Notes: a model not told the origin generated them from the letters alone. DNA of 64,000 bases from Prochlorococcus sp. AG-676-P15-1 (GCA_003210825.1 QCUF01000001.1:1-64000); one strand, 5' to 3'; shown: positions 1 through 9,267, counted from the first letter of the stretch. Made by a program: numbers and translations.

Positions 1-1
1 A

Positions 2-385
2 GTTTTACCACAACATTCAGATCACGCTGGGGTTATGTGGCATGGTACATATTTTGATTGGCTTGAAGAAGGGAGGATCAATGCACTTTCAAAAGCAGGT
101 ATAAATTATGTTGACCTTACAAAAAAAGGTTTTGAGTTACCTTTAATAAATACTTCAATAAAATATATATCTCCCTTATTCCTTGGAGATACTATAAAAA
201 TAGAAACTATATTTAAAATAAGCAAAAGTCCAAAGATAAATATTCATTCAAAATTTATTAACAAAAGCAAAAAAGTTTTGACCATTGCTGAGGTTAATTT
301 AGTTCTAATAAATAAAAAAAGTTTTTCTATCATAAGGAAAAGGCCTGATTTTATATCAAAAGCTTTTTTAAAATTAAACGGATAA
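2..385 (+). CDS. Acyl-CoA thioesterase (4HBT/hotdog family), 5' truncated by window edge
   Basis: Frame is open upstream of the ATG at 35 (VLPQHSDHAGVMWHGTYFDWLEEGR...), typical hotdog thioesterase D-AGVMWHG-YF-EEGR motif. Confidence 0.75.
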   Translation, partial: VLPQHSDHAGVMWHGTYFDWLEEGRINALSKAGINYVDLTKKGFELPLINTSIKYISPLFLGDTIKIETIFKISKSPKINIHSKFINKSKKVLTIAEVNLVLINKKSFSIIRKRPDFISKAFLKLNG

Positions 386-439
386 GATTATAGTTAGTTA
401 ATTTAATAATTATTTAGAGCAATTAAATTCTATTCACTA

Positions 440-640
440 ATGAAGGATATATTTCTTGCCCTGGATTCATATCAATATCAGATGGAATCAACTTATCAGG
501 AAAAATCTTCTCTAACTAATCTTTTTATTGAAAACAAATTTATAGGGTGGCTAGGTCTTTTTATTGTATTTTTTTCAATCTTTGCAATTATTATTTTTCA
601 ATTTCTTGAATGGGAAAGTAATGACAAAAATAAGGAATAA
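440..640 (+). CDS. Small single-TM protein, unknown function
   Basis: 66 aa ORF with one hydrophobic helix (WLGLFIVFFSIFAIIIFQFL). Confidence 0.5.
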   Translation: MKDIFLALDSYQYQMESTYQEKSSLTNLFIENKFIGWLGLFIVFFSIFAIIIFQFLEWESNDKNKE

Positions 641-680
641 AAAAAGACTTGACTTATAATAAATATAAATATTTTATAAA

Positions 681-932
681 ATGGCGATTTACTTAAAAAT
701 AACTAATCCAACTGAAGTTGTAAAAAAAAAGACCTCTAAATGGTTATCAGACATAACACCAGAAAGAATTGATCGCAAATTAGTTGAAGACGAAGTTATT
801 AAAGGTATTATTGAACAATTAACGTTGGAAGGTATTGAAGGCGAAATCTCAGCAATAAATGGTTTTGATGTAAAAGACTCTACATTAATCACAAAAAATG
901 ATTTTATAATTAGAAAAACAAAATCTTTTTAA
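681..932 (+). CDS. Hypothetical protein, 83 aa
   Basis: ORF in same direction as neighbours; protein-like composition. Confidence 0.6.
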   Translation: MAIYLKITNPTEVVKKKTSKWLSDITPERIDRKLVEDEVIKGIIEQLTLEGIEGEISAINGFDVKDSTLITKNDFIIRKTKSF

Positions 933-956
933 ATAAAAAATAATAAATAAAAAATA

Positions 957-1829
957 ATGAATAATATTTTTATTATTTTAATTTCTCTAATTTTGTTATT
1001 TTTGATAATTATTTTTAGAGCTTTTCTATTAAAAAAAAGAAAAGGTAAATTAAATAATGCCTTAAATGCAAATTACTTCCTTGAAACGATAAATAGACTC
1101 ATAGAAGAAAATAAATACAATCTATTGGAGGAAAGAATTAGATTAAAAGTTATTGATGCTTATGGTAACGAAGACTTGAAAAAGTGGATTGGTAATCCCC
1201 CTCTCGATGAAAAATTAATTGAGCGAAGCATCAATAATGAATCAAAAAGGTTAAAAGAAGGTATTCCATACTTTTGGGAAAAAGTCATTTTAAGAGAATT
1301 TTCAGGTCCAGACATTTTTTTTGAAAAATGGAAAGCTTATCGCAAAATTAATCCAATTATTGATGATGAAATAATAGGAGAGAGTAGAGTTTTGGAGAAT
1401 GAAGACTGGTTTATATTCATAGCAAGTCAAATAGAAAAAACGTGTTTAAATTTAATAGAAAATAATACATCGAAGAATAATAATCAAAACTATAAAAAAG
1501 GAATTATATTTGAAAATCAATGTATGGAAATTCTCAAAAAGAATGGGTGGAAAGTGAAAGAAACACCTATTACCGGAGACCAAGGAGTGGATTTGATTGC
1601 CTCTATCGATAATTTAAGGATTTGTATTCAATGTAAAAATCATAAAAAAGCAGTAGGCAACAATGCTGTTCAAGAAATTTCTGCTGGTAAATTATATTGG
1701 AAAGGAACTCATGCGGTATTAGTATCAAAATCTGGCTTTACTAAATCTGCACAAAAACTAGCTAGAGCTAATAAAGTGAAACTAATAAATGATTTTGAAT
1801 TAAAAGATTTAGAAAATCTACTAATTTAG
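957..1829 (+). CDS. Membrane-anchored Mrr-like restriction-endonuclease-fold protein
   Basis: N-terminal TM helix; C-terminal GDQGVDLIASIDNLRICIQCKN (D...QxK-type core) and KGTHAVLVSKSGFTKSAQKLA, typical of Mrr_cat. Confidence 0.8.
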   Translation: MNNIFIILISLILLFLIIIFRAFLLKKRKGKLNNALNANYFLETINRLIEENKYNLLEERIRLKVIDAYGNEDLKKWIGNPPLDEKLIERSINNESKRLKEGIPYFWEKVILREFSGPDIFFEKWKAYRKINPIIDDEIIGESRVLENEDWFIFIASQIEKTCLNLIENNTSKNNNQNYKKGIIFENQCMEILKKNGWKVKETPITGDQGVDLIASIDNLRICIQCKNHKKAVGNNAVQEISAGKLYWKGTHAVLVSKSGFTKSAQKLARANKVKLINDFELKDLENLLI

Positions 1830-1834
1830 TTAAA

Positions 1835-2239
1835 TTAAATAAGTTGAGATATCCCTTCCTTATATAAAACAAGTGTCGTAAAAATTCCAGAAGCCCATAT
1901 TAAACCTCTCGCAATAGGAATATTTAAAACGTAAGCGCCAATATACAAGAAACGTAAAAGAGGGTGCATCCAAGCAGCTATTAACGAGAGGTTTGAATCA
2001 GGTAAAGTAATTAAACAAAGTATGCAAGCTGGAGCATGAATAGAAATGCTTTCCCAGCAATTCTGATGACACCAAACTGCTCTTTTACCAAAGTCTGGCA
2101 ATTGATCAAATAATGCTCTTGGTGCAGACATATTCTCCACAGAATAACCAGCTTTGATTCTTCCTAGAGTCAAGGGAATTGTCGATAGTAATACAACCAC
2201 AACAGACAGGCAAAGACTCCAAGCAAAAACTATTGGCAT
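1835..2239 (-). CDS. MAPEG-family membrane protein
   Basis: 134 aa, ~4 TM; NMSAPRALFDQLPDFGKRAVWCHQNCWESISIHAPA resembles MAPEG N-rich/ERA region. Confidence 0.65.
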   Translation of the reverse strand: MPIVFAWSLCLSVVVVLLSTIPLTLGRIKAGYSVENMSAPRALFDQLPDFGKRAVWCHQNCWESISIHAPACILCLITLPDSNLSLIAAWMHPLLRFLYIGAYVLNIPIARGLIWASGIFTTLVLYKEGISQLI

Positions 2240-2357
2240 ATATTTAAATATTTAATTTAATTTAGCTTAGTAAATTAGTACTTATTAATGCGGAATAATA
2301 TTTAATATTTAAAAACTAATGTTTTAATTTATATTCATAAGCTATATTAATATCCTT

Positions 2358-2486
2358 ATGAACATTTCAAAAATATTAACAATACTACTTGGTAGTATTT
2401 TAATTTATCTAACTTTTTTATTTTTAGGATTTAATTTAAAAAATAAAAATATAAAGGCACAAAATCTAACTAAAAAAGACAAGTAA
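2358..2486 (+). CDS. Small single-TM protein (42 aa)
   Basis: Read by eye: MNISKILTILLGSILIYLTFLFLGFNLKNKNIKAQNLTKKDK*. Confidence 0.4.
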   Translation: MNISKILTILLGSILIYLTFLFLGFNLKNKNIKAQNLTKKDK

Positions 2487-2610
2487 TTGTTTTCCACTAG
2501 AAATTTTTCATTATTTTTTTTTGATCATATTTTATGGAATTACAAAAGATTATTAATTATATTAAATTCAAGAATTTTAGTAAAAATCTATTCTGTTTTA
2601 GATAAAAATA

Positions 2611-2904
2611 ATGAAAAAGATCTATAAATTTATAAAAAGTTTTATATTCATATCATTATGGCTAATAATCTCTTCTTATTTACAAAAATATTGGAATACA
2701 TTCCACTGGGAATATATATACCTTAATTTAAGAACAATTTTTGATAAAGAGTTTTGGTTCGATTTGGAAAGATACCTATTTGGACTTGACCTAGGTTATT
2801 GGATAGAGGAATTATTAAAATTTTTGTCATATGAAATACCCAAAGAGACCTTTAAATATGTGCCAATATTCTTTTTTTTAAAATATATTTGGATTAAAAG
2901 ATAA
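2611..2904 (+). CDS. Hypothetical membrane protein
   Basis: 97 aa ORF, aromatic-rich with hydrophobic segments. Confidence 0.5.
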   Translation: MKKIYKFIKSFIFISLWLIISSYLQKYWNTFHWEYIYLNLRTIFDKEFWFDLERYLFGLDLGYWIEELLKFLSYEIPKETFKYVPIFFFLKYIWIKR

Positions 2905-2911
2905 AAATAAT

Positions 2912-3454
2912 TTAGAGAGACTCAATAAATTCTTGAAATCTTTCAAATAAGATATTGTCTTTAATTCTTCTGAGAATAAATAAAGTTCCTTTATCACCCC
3001 TGCAAATTCTAAGATTTTTGCTTAAAAAAGTAATTTCTAACCATCCTTTTTGTTCTTTTTTAATCTTATTTAAAGCGTTTATTTTCCTTATTCCAATATA
3101 AGGTCCAATAATTCCAGCATGAGTAAAACTAACTCCAATTTTCTTTTCATTTAAAGAACTCAATTTTGCTACTATTCCTGTTCCAATAATTGAATTAATC
3201 CCTCTGGGCTTGAGTAAATTCAAACCATTTAGATTTAAGGGATCAAGAATTTGAAGATTATCAACTAGCGGAGAGTAATTTAGAAATGGAGCATTTGAAC
3301 TGCTCCATCTAAGCTCCCATACTCCTTTTAACTTCTCAATATCCATATTGAGAGAAAATTTTGATTCCTTTTCTAATTCTTCAGCCATATTTTTAATCTT
3401 TTTTGTTTTAGGACTTGAAAGGATTAAGTCCAATAATTGTTGTTCGAAATTCAT
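2912..3454 (-). CDS. PAP/fibrillin (plastid lipid-associated) family protein
   Basis: LKGVWELRWSSSNAPFLNYSPL motif typical of PAP_fibrillin. Confidence 0.75.
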   Translation of the reverse strand: MNFEQQLLDLILSSPKTKKIKNMAEELEKESKFSLNMDIEKLKGVWELRWSSSNAPFLNYSPLVDNLQILDPLNLNGLNLLKPRGINSIIGTGIVAKLSSLNEKKIGVSFTHAGIIGPYIGIRKINALNKIKKEQKGWLEITFLSKNLRICRGDKGTLFILRRIKDNILFERFQEFIESL

Positions 3455-3532
3455 TTAAAAAGTTTTACAAAATAACCTGAGCAAAAATACTTACATTGAT
3501 GTGCTATATTCTACTGAAAATGTTTTGATTCC

Positions 3533-3817
3533 ATGACAAAGAGTTACTGGCTTAAGAAAATATCCATACCAAATGCTGATTTGTTTCTCGAATACATAAG
3601 GACAGTCTTGCCATGGATAAGATCTGTAGGTGGGGTTGTAGTAAAAAAAGATATTACCCAAAATTCCAACTCACACAAGTGGGATGGTGGCCAACTAGGA
3701 ATGGTAATTGAATTTGAATCTAAGATAGCTGCAAAAAGAGCTTTTTATTCAGAGGTATTTCAAAACTATTTGAAATCTAGAGATTTAATGGAACTAGTGA
3801 CAATAAGCACTCTTTAG
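3533..3817 (+). CDS. DUF1330-like protein
   Basis: YWLKKISIPNADLFLEYIRTVLPWIRSVGGVVV...MVIEFESKIAAKRAFYSEVFQNYLKSR resembles DUF1330 ferredoxin-like fold. Confidence 0.6.
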   Translation: MTKSYWLKKISIPNADLFLEYIRTVLPWIRSVGGVVVKKDITQNSNSHKWDGGQLGMVIEFESKIAAKRAFYSEVFQNYLKSRDLMELVTISTL

Positions 3818-3984
3818 TATTAAAAAAAATAATTCTCTCATAATAATATCTGCCGACAAAAATAAAAAAATTAATTATCGCAAATTAAGTATTTATTACT
3901 AGTTAGTAATTTTTGTAATGGTTATAACTTCATTGTTTATGAAATATTTAGCAAAATCTAAAGTAATAATCAAAATTAAATTAA

Positions 3985-4164
3985 ATGAATTACTCCACCG
4001 AACAAGAAGATTATTTAATGACAACCCCATATACAAAAAAAATTCAAAAAAAATTTAAGGAAGTCAAAAATTTTCTTGAGAAAAACGGATTTAACCCATC
4101 TTCCCAAGGACTAATGCAGGATATTATTAGTTCTCAAGAATATATTTCCAAAAATGATCTATGA
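3985..4164 (+). CDS. Small hypothetical protein (59 aa)
   Basis: Read by eye: MNYSTEQEDYLMTTPYTKKIQKKFKEVKNFLEKNGFNPSSQGLMQDIISSQEYISKNDL*; below track cutoff. Confidence 0.5.
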   Translation: MNYSTEQEDYLMTTPYTKKIQKKFKEVKNFLEKNGFNPSSQGLMQDIISSQEYISKNDL

Positions 4165-4177
4165 AAAAATGTTTTTT

Positions 4178-4348
4178 TCATAGATTTTTAAAATAATAAA
4201 TCCCACCTATTAAGAAAGGTAATAATATCCCTAAGAATAAGAGAAATGAATTCTTAGACTCTCCTTGTGTTATTAGATTTATTTCTGGTTCAATTGCAAA
4301 TCCATTTTGTCTTCCACCGCTTTCTGTTGTATAACCTTTTTTATTCAT
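4178..4348 (-). CDS. Psb34-like / Hlip-N-terminus-like single-TM protein
   Basis: Minus-strand reading: MNKKGYTTESGGRQNGFAIEPEINLITQGESKNSFLFLGILLPFLIGGIYYFKNL*; SGGRQN-FA-EPE motif plus C-terminal TM. Confidence 0.6.
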   Translation of the reverse strand: MNKKGYTTESGGRQNGFAIEPEINLITQGESKNSFLLFLGILLPFLIGGIYYFKNL

Positions 4349-4439
4349 GACTAAAAAATTTCATACCATTATTGCATGTATATTTTTTTTTATAAAAAAA
4401 TTTTACATTTAGAAAAATTTTTAAATTTTCTAATAATTA

Positions 4440-4571
4440 TTAGTTAATTTCAATTTTGGATTTTAATTTAGCAGCTTTTTTAAGTAAACCAACAATTTCT
4501 TTTCTACCATTAGCTTGTTCTGCTCTATTAATTAAATCACTATATCTTTTGGTAATTTCTCTATGGTTCAT
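4440..4571 (-). CDS. Small basic protein (43 aa)
   Basis: Minus-strand reading: MNHREITKRYSDLINRAEQANGRKEIVGLLKKAAKLKSKIEIN*. Confidence 0.5.
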   Translation of the reverse strand: MNHREITKRYSDLINRAEQANGRKEIVGLLKKAAKLKSKIEIN

Positions 4572-4662
4572 AAAATAAATGTATTGATAATATTATAAAA
4601 AAAGAATTAAAAATTTTTTGTATAAAAGATATCAAAATCCTTTTTAAATTCCCTTAAATTAT

Positions 4663-4965
4663 TTACCTAAACCAACCTTTCTTTTTAGGCTCTTCTACAA
4701 CTTTTACTGGATCTACTTTTTTACCAAATAATCCCTTTTTCTTTGGTTTCACATCCTCAGTTATCAGTTCTTTTTTTCTACCAAATAATCCTTGCTTTTT
4801 AGGTCTATCCTCTAAATCTTTTTTCTGATTTACTTTTTTAACAGGTGATTTAGATTGATTCTGTATTGGTTTTTTACCATCTGATAAAAGCTGATAGAGA
4901 AAATATCCAAAAACACCAAAAAATCCTATTGCTTGGACTAAGGCGGTACCGATATTATCAAACAT
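4663..4965 (-). CDS. TM-anchored protein with Lys-rich GLFG-like repeats
   Basis: N-terminal hydrophobic helix then PKKQGLFGRKK / PKKKGLFGKK / PKKKGWFR repeats. Confidence 0.6.
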   Translation of the reverse strand: MFDNIGTALVQAIGFFGVFGYFLYQLLSDGKKPIQNQSKSPVKKVNQKKDLEDRPKKQGLFGRKKELITEDVKPKKKGLFGKKVDPVKVVEEPKKKGWFR

Positions 4966-5090
4966 TGGCGATTCTAGTTTTTTAATGAAGTAATCTATTA
5001 ATTATGGAAAAATATTTTTATAAATGCGGAACAAAATAATTCAGATTTATGAATTAAAAATTAAGATATGAAATTTTTTTTTAAATAAAA

Positions 5091-5270
5091 CTATTTATAG
5101 TAATTAACTAGATCGATTATTAAAATCGTAAGGAGAGAAATTCCCAAGATGTACGGAGCAAAAGGATATTTATTCAAGATTTGATTTAAATTACTTTTTG
5201 AATCCTTTTTTGCTACTTTCTTCTCTCTAGGCGGCAATCCTAATTCTTCTCTTCTTTTAGCTTCTCCCAT
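5091..5270 (-). CDS. DUF2839-like small membrane protein
   Basis: Minus-strand reading: MGEAKRREELGLPPREKKVAKKDSKSNLNQILNKYPFAPYILGISLLTILIIDLVNYYK*; MGEAKRR-LGLPPR start. Confidence 0.65.
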   Translation of the reverse strand: MGEAKRREELGLPPREKKVAKKDSKSNLNQILNKYPFAPYILGISLLTILIIDLVNYYK

Positions 5271-5402
5271 GTTTTAAGATATGTACTTTAAAACAAATAT
5301 AGTACAGATATATATATGTTTAAACAATACTTAGATCTTTGCTAAATTCGATCACAAGTTTAATTAGAAATTTAGTTAAAATATACCTATAAATAAAAAA
5401 AA

Positions 5403-5510
5403 ATGATAGAAATAGTTTGGTCAGTAAATATAATGGTTGCAATTTTAATTAGTGGAGTTGGCTGGGTCTTATATTATATTTTCACTTACGACCAGAAATA
5501 TACCTCTTAA
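5403..5510 (+). CDS. Small single-TM peptide (35 aa)
   Basis: MIEIVWSVNIMVAILISGVGWVLYYIFTYDQKYTS*; ends 7 nt before the Nif11-like ORF. Confidence 0.4.
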   Translation: MIEIVWSVNIMVAILISGVGWVLYYIFTYDQKYTS

Positions 5511-5517
5511 TATCAAA

Positions 5518-5700
5518 ATGGCTGAAAAAGATTTAGTTAATTTCCTAAAAAAAATAGAACAATTAAACAAGATATCGGAATTAATTAAAAATAATCCTAT
5601 AAAAAAGAAAGAGTTGTCGGATTGTAAAAATCATGAAGAAGTAATTTGCTTAACTTCCAAATGGGGTTTTGAAATTAGCAAAAGATGGGGTGAGTATTAA
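5518..5700 (+). CDS. Nif11-domain mini-protein
   Basis: MAEKDLVNFLKKIEQLNKISELIKNNPIKKKELSDCKNHEEVICLTSKWGFEISKRWGEY; EEV--L---WGFEIS pattern of Nif11. Track start at 5452 is too far upstream. Confidence 0.6.
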   Translation: MAEKDLVNFLKKIEQLNKISELIKNNPIKKKELSDCKNHEEVICLTSKWGFEISKRWGEY

Positions 5701-5787
5701 ACAAATTAATATCCAACCAATGAAAAAACATTTAATTAGCACCAATGCTCATAAAATAAATTAAAATAAAGTTCATAAAATCTAATC

Positions 5788-6543
5788 ATGATTGATATTG
5801 AGGAGATAAAAAAGAAAATATATCAAATAGCAGCTATTACTGACAGGGGGCAAAGACTGAACAAATTAATTGCACCTATGTATCAAGAAAAATCGAAAGA
5901 GATGGAAAAACTTATAAAGAGTCTTGAAAATTTTAATATGGAAGTTTCTGAAGAAAAATTATCTGGAGAGTGGGAATTAATTTATTCAACAGTTGAATTA
6001 TTTAGAAGTTCACCATTCTTTTTAGCTATAGAAAAGGCGTTAAATGATGAATTTAAAAGTAATCTTTTTTTTAAATTACATCAATTACAAGTTGGTTCAT
6101 TTGGTCTTTCTACAATTGGAAGAATTGCTCAAAATATTGATTTTGATAAAAAAGAGTTTTTATCAACATTTGATACCACAATATTTGGGCTTACAACAAT
6201 TCCAATTCTTGGTTGGTTTAAGCTTCTTCCGACTTTTGGAGGAAGAGTAATAACGCTTGCCGATGATTTAATTTTAGAGGATAAGGTACTTAAAATGAAT
6301 TTGAAGAAAACCAAAGTCTCCAAAGTTGATGGACTTAATAAGATTCCATTGTTTAGTACGCTATTAATGGAAAGGTGGTATCCAGTTAAAGAAGTATGGA
6401 AAAAATTGCCTTGGAATAAAGAATCACCTTCTTGCGAAGTATCAATAATTTATTTAGATAACGAGTTAAGAGTAATGAAAGATATTTATGGATCAACTTT
6501 TGTTTATATCAGACCAACAATATCCTTACTTAATTCTAAATAA
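5788..6543 (+). CDS. PAP/fibrillin family protein
   Basis: LSGEWELIYSTVELFRSSPFFLAIEKAL motif. Confidence 0.75.
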   Translation: MIDIEEIKKKIYQIAAITDRGQRLNKLIAPMYQEKSKEMEKLIKSLENFNMEVSEEKLSGEWELIYSTVELFRSSPFFLAIEKALNDEFKSNLFFKLHQLQVGSFGLSTIGRIAQNIDFDKKEFLSTFDTTIFGLTTIPILGWFKLLPTFGGRVITLADDLILEDKVLKMNLKKTKVSKVDGLNKIPLFSTLLMERWYPVKEVWKKLPWNKESPSCEVSIIYLDNELRVMKDIYGSTFVYIRPTISLLNSK

Positions 6544-6652
6544 AAAATTTCTTGTGATTTATCTAAGTGTTTATTACTAAAAAAATAGAAATAAAAATGT
6601 AGATCAAATAAATCTACTTAAGGGAATATCGCAGGATTGGAAAAAATGAGTT

Positions 6653-6994
6653 ATGTTCAGAATGAACACTTTAAAAATTATGCTAAAAAATAAAGAAAAA
6701 AATTCTGTTGTAAGAGGAATATTTTTAATTGGAGGTTGGGGTTTAGGTTTAGATAGATTTTACGAGGGAGATAAAAAAGGTGGGGTCTTATCAATTATTG
6801 GATGGAGTATTACATTTTTTACTTTCCTTTACCTAAAATGTTCAGGATATGAATATGTTGATGGTGTAAAGAATTATTCAGATTATTCACCAAATCCTTT
6901 AATTGTTTTACCATTACTAGCCGGAGCGTATGGAGGGTTTCTCATTATCAAAAAGGCTTTCAGGTTAGCTAAACAATTTGAAAACGCTGAGTAA
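6653..6994 (+). CDS. TM2-domain-like membrane protein
   Basis: GIFLIGGWGLGLDRFYEGDKKGGVLSIIGW: TM2 G-HRFY-G-----G--- pattern; start may be 6662 or 6680. Confidence 0.6.
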   Translation: MFRMNTLKIMLKNKEKNSVVRGIFLIGGWGLGLDRFYEGDKKGGVLSIIGWSITFFTFLYLKCSGYEYVDGVKNYSDYSPNPLIVLPLLAGAYGGFLIIKKAFRLAKQFENAE

Positions 6995-7009
6995 TCATCA
7001 CAAATACAG

Positions 7010-7171
7010 TCAAGATAATAAACCTGATCCTCTCAAATAAAACTTAAATAAAAGAATAACTAGTAAATTAACAATTGCTAGAGCTACTAATCCATTCCTG
7101 TTTTTTATATCTAGCTTTTTAATTAGATTAGAGAGATAAACGACAGGATTTTCAGGTTCTTTATTATTCAA
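7010..7171 (-). CDS. Small single-TM protein (53 aa, TTG start)
   Basis: Minus-strand reading: (M)NNKEPENPVVYLSNLIKKLDIKNRNGLVALAIVNLLVILLFKFYLRGSGLLS*; start codon uncertain. Confidence 0.4.
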   Translation of the reverse strand: MNNKEPENPVVYLSNLIKKLDIKNRNGLVALAIVNLLVILLFKFYLRGSGLLS

Positions 7172-7262
7172 TATTGATAAAATAAAATATAAATAAAATT
7201 ATCATGATTTTTTTTTAAATACAATAATGTAAAGTTCAGATATTAAAGAAATAGTTAAGCTA

Positions 7263-7616
7263 TTACATTATTCCGGAATTTCTCAAGAAAGCTTTACCTA
7301 CATTTCCAATAATAAAAAATAAAGACAGATTAATCAAAAGAATGATTAGTAGTGCCAACATTTTATAGTTAGGATTTGATGTGATCCCATCAAATCCATC
7401 ATTGAGAATTCTTTTAAAAAGTGGATTGTCTTTAGTTTCTTGTTTATCTCCTTTTAAATCTGAGTTACCTTTTTCTTCCTCAATGTCTTGATTACTTGCT
7501 TTTTCAAGAAATTCAGTAAATGCTTTAACTTTCTCTTCTTTGTTACTTTCTTTCTTTATCTCGGAAGATGATTCAATTGAATTGGTCTCCTCAGGGATTT
7601 GCTTTGATTCTTCCAA
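7263..7616 (-). CDS. Hypothetical protein, acidic N-terminus and C-terminal TM
   Basis: 117 aa ORF with E/K-rich region and YKMLALLIILLINLSLFFIIG helix. Confidence 0.6.
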   Translation of the reverse strand: MEESKQIPEETNSIESSSEIKKESNKEEKVKAFTEFLEKASNQDIEEEKGNSDLKGDKQETKDNPLFKRILNDGFDGITSNPNYKMLALLIILLINLSLFFIIGNVGKAFLRNSGIM

Positions 7617-7797
7617 ATTTTAAATTTACGCTAGGGGTATATTACACCATAAAAAAAAAACCCACTCGATCAAATGAAGAGAAGGCAAGTTAAGATTAAA
7701 GTTCTTATATATACATTAATAAATTTTGATGAGTTTTGCGATTATAAATCTTCTTACTAAACTAACAGAATTATTTAAGTTATTATTAAAATAAAGG

Positions 7798-8001
7798 ATG
7801 CTTGATTCATACACAATAAAAGCTTGTAAGGAGAATCCAACAATAAGAGACATAAAGATAAAAAATATTGAGCATGCTATAGAACAAGCAGAGAGGATGA
7901 TTAGAGAATCAAAAATGAGTCAAGAAGAATTAAGTTTTTTGAAAAGGAAAATATCTGATTCAAGGCAAGATCTGGAAATTCTTTATTTGATGAAAATTTA
8001 A
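7798..8001 (+). CDS. Hypothetical helical protein
   Basis: 67 aa charged helical ORF. Confidence 0.5.
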   Translation: MLDSYTIKACKENPTIRDIKIKNIEHAIEQAERMIRESKMSQEELSFLKRKISDSRQDLEILYLMKI

Positions 8002-8091
8002 ATAAATAAGTGCTTTTCAAAGTTATCTTTTAGTATATTTGGAGACTTAAGAATATATGGAAAAATGTTTATATTTAAATAAAATAACATT

Positions 8092-8193
8092 ATGTCAAAG
8101 AAAAATATTTATATACCTTTAAAAGTAGTTCCATATATATTTGTCTCAATTGCTGCTATAACTATTGCTGCTACTACAAATATAATTATTTAG
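8092..8193 (+). CDS. Micro membrane protein (33 aa)
   Basis: MSKKNIYIPLKVVPYIFVSIAAITIAATTNIII*. Confidence 0.35.
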   Translation: MSKKNIYIPLKVVPYIFVSIAAITIAATTNIII

Positions 8194-8283
8194 AACTTAA
8201 AAGCATTGTTTATGAATAATATATAAAATAATTTAATAGAATATATTAATTAATCAAAAAGATTAGATAAAAACAATAAATAC

Positions 8284-8526
8284 ATGAAAAATCTAAAGAT
8301 TACTCTCGCTTTGATTTTTTTATCTATGGTTTTTCTAATTAGTTTCAAAACATATCGTGAATTTATTATTTCTAGTGATTTAAAAAAAGAAGAAAAAAAT
8401 AAATTAAAAAAATCAGCTGAAGTCTTGAATGAATGTTTTGATCTTAAAAACAAGAGTGAAAGAACACTAAATGATTCAATGAAATTGATTGAATATTGTT
8501 TAGAACAGTACGGATCTAAAAAATAA
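8284..8526 (+). CDS. Hypothetical protein with N-terminal TM/signal
   Basis: 80 aa; MKNLKITLALIFLSMVFLISFKTY. Confidence 0.5.
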   Translation: MKNLKITLALIFLSMVFLISFKTYREFIISSDLKKEEKNKLKKSAEVLNECFDLKNKSERTLNDSMKLIEYCLEQYGSKK

Positions 8527-8594
8527 TTTAATTAGCATATGCTCAACTTCTTATATCTTTTTACATTACTCATCTAATATAAAAAAAATTATTT

Positions 8595-8810
8595 ATGGAT
8601 AAAAATAATATTAATAGATGGGAACCAACAAAACTGCAAATCGATGATATCATTCTTCCTGCCTATACCGATCTTTCCAAGAGATGTGTTGCTTATATCA
8701 ATGAACTTGAATGCCCACCACAATACATAGCTGATATGTTGAGAGATTTAGCTGATGCAATAATAACTTCATATTCTAAAGTTAAAAACAACAATAGTTC
8801 TAATTTATAA
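8595..8810 (+). CDS. Hypothetical protein
   Basis: 71 aa; closely precedes the OsmC gene (possible operon). Confidence 0.6.
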   Translation: MDKNNINRWEPTKLQIDDIILPAYTDLSKRCVAYINELECPPQYIADMLRDLADAIITSYSKVKNNNSSNL

Positions 8811-8818
8811 GATTATAA

Positions 8819-9226
8819 ATGAGTAAAATTACATGTTCTTATTTAGGGGACTTAAAATGCGAAGCTAAACATCTCCAATCTGGGAATCTAATCACCACTG
8901 ATGCGCCTATAGATCATTGCGGGAAAGGTGAAAACTTCTCACCAACTGATTTACTCGCAACCTCTCTAGGATCTTGCCTTTTAACAATAATGTCTATCAA
9001 AGCAAGATCAAATGGTTGGGAATTAAAAAATATTTATTTAGATATTGAGAAAATAATGACTAAGAATAAAGAAAGGAGGATAGCTCAACTAAAAATAGAT
9101 ATTTATATTCCTGATGACATATCAAAAGAAAAAATTGATTTTATAAAAAATGCTTCTGAAGATTGTCCTGTAACTCGAAATCTTTCTGAATCGCTTGATA
9201 TTAAAATAAATTGGCATATTCAATAA
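8819..9226 (+). CDS. OsmC/Ohr family protein
   Basis: FSPTDLLATSLGSCLLTIMSIKA and DCPVTRNLSESLDIKINW motifs with both conserved Cys. Confidence 0.85.
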   Translation: MSKITCSYLGDLKCEAKHLQSGNLITTDAPIDHCGKGENFSPTDLLATSLGSCLLTIMSIKARSNGWELKNIYLDIEKIMTKNKERRIAQLKIDIYIPDDISKEKIDFIKNASEDCPVTRNLSESLDIKINWHIQ

Positions 9227-9267
9227 ACTTTACAAAAATAATTTTTAATTTTTAATAATAAGATTAT

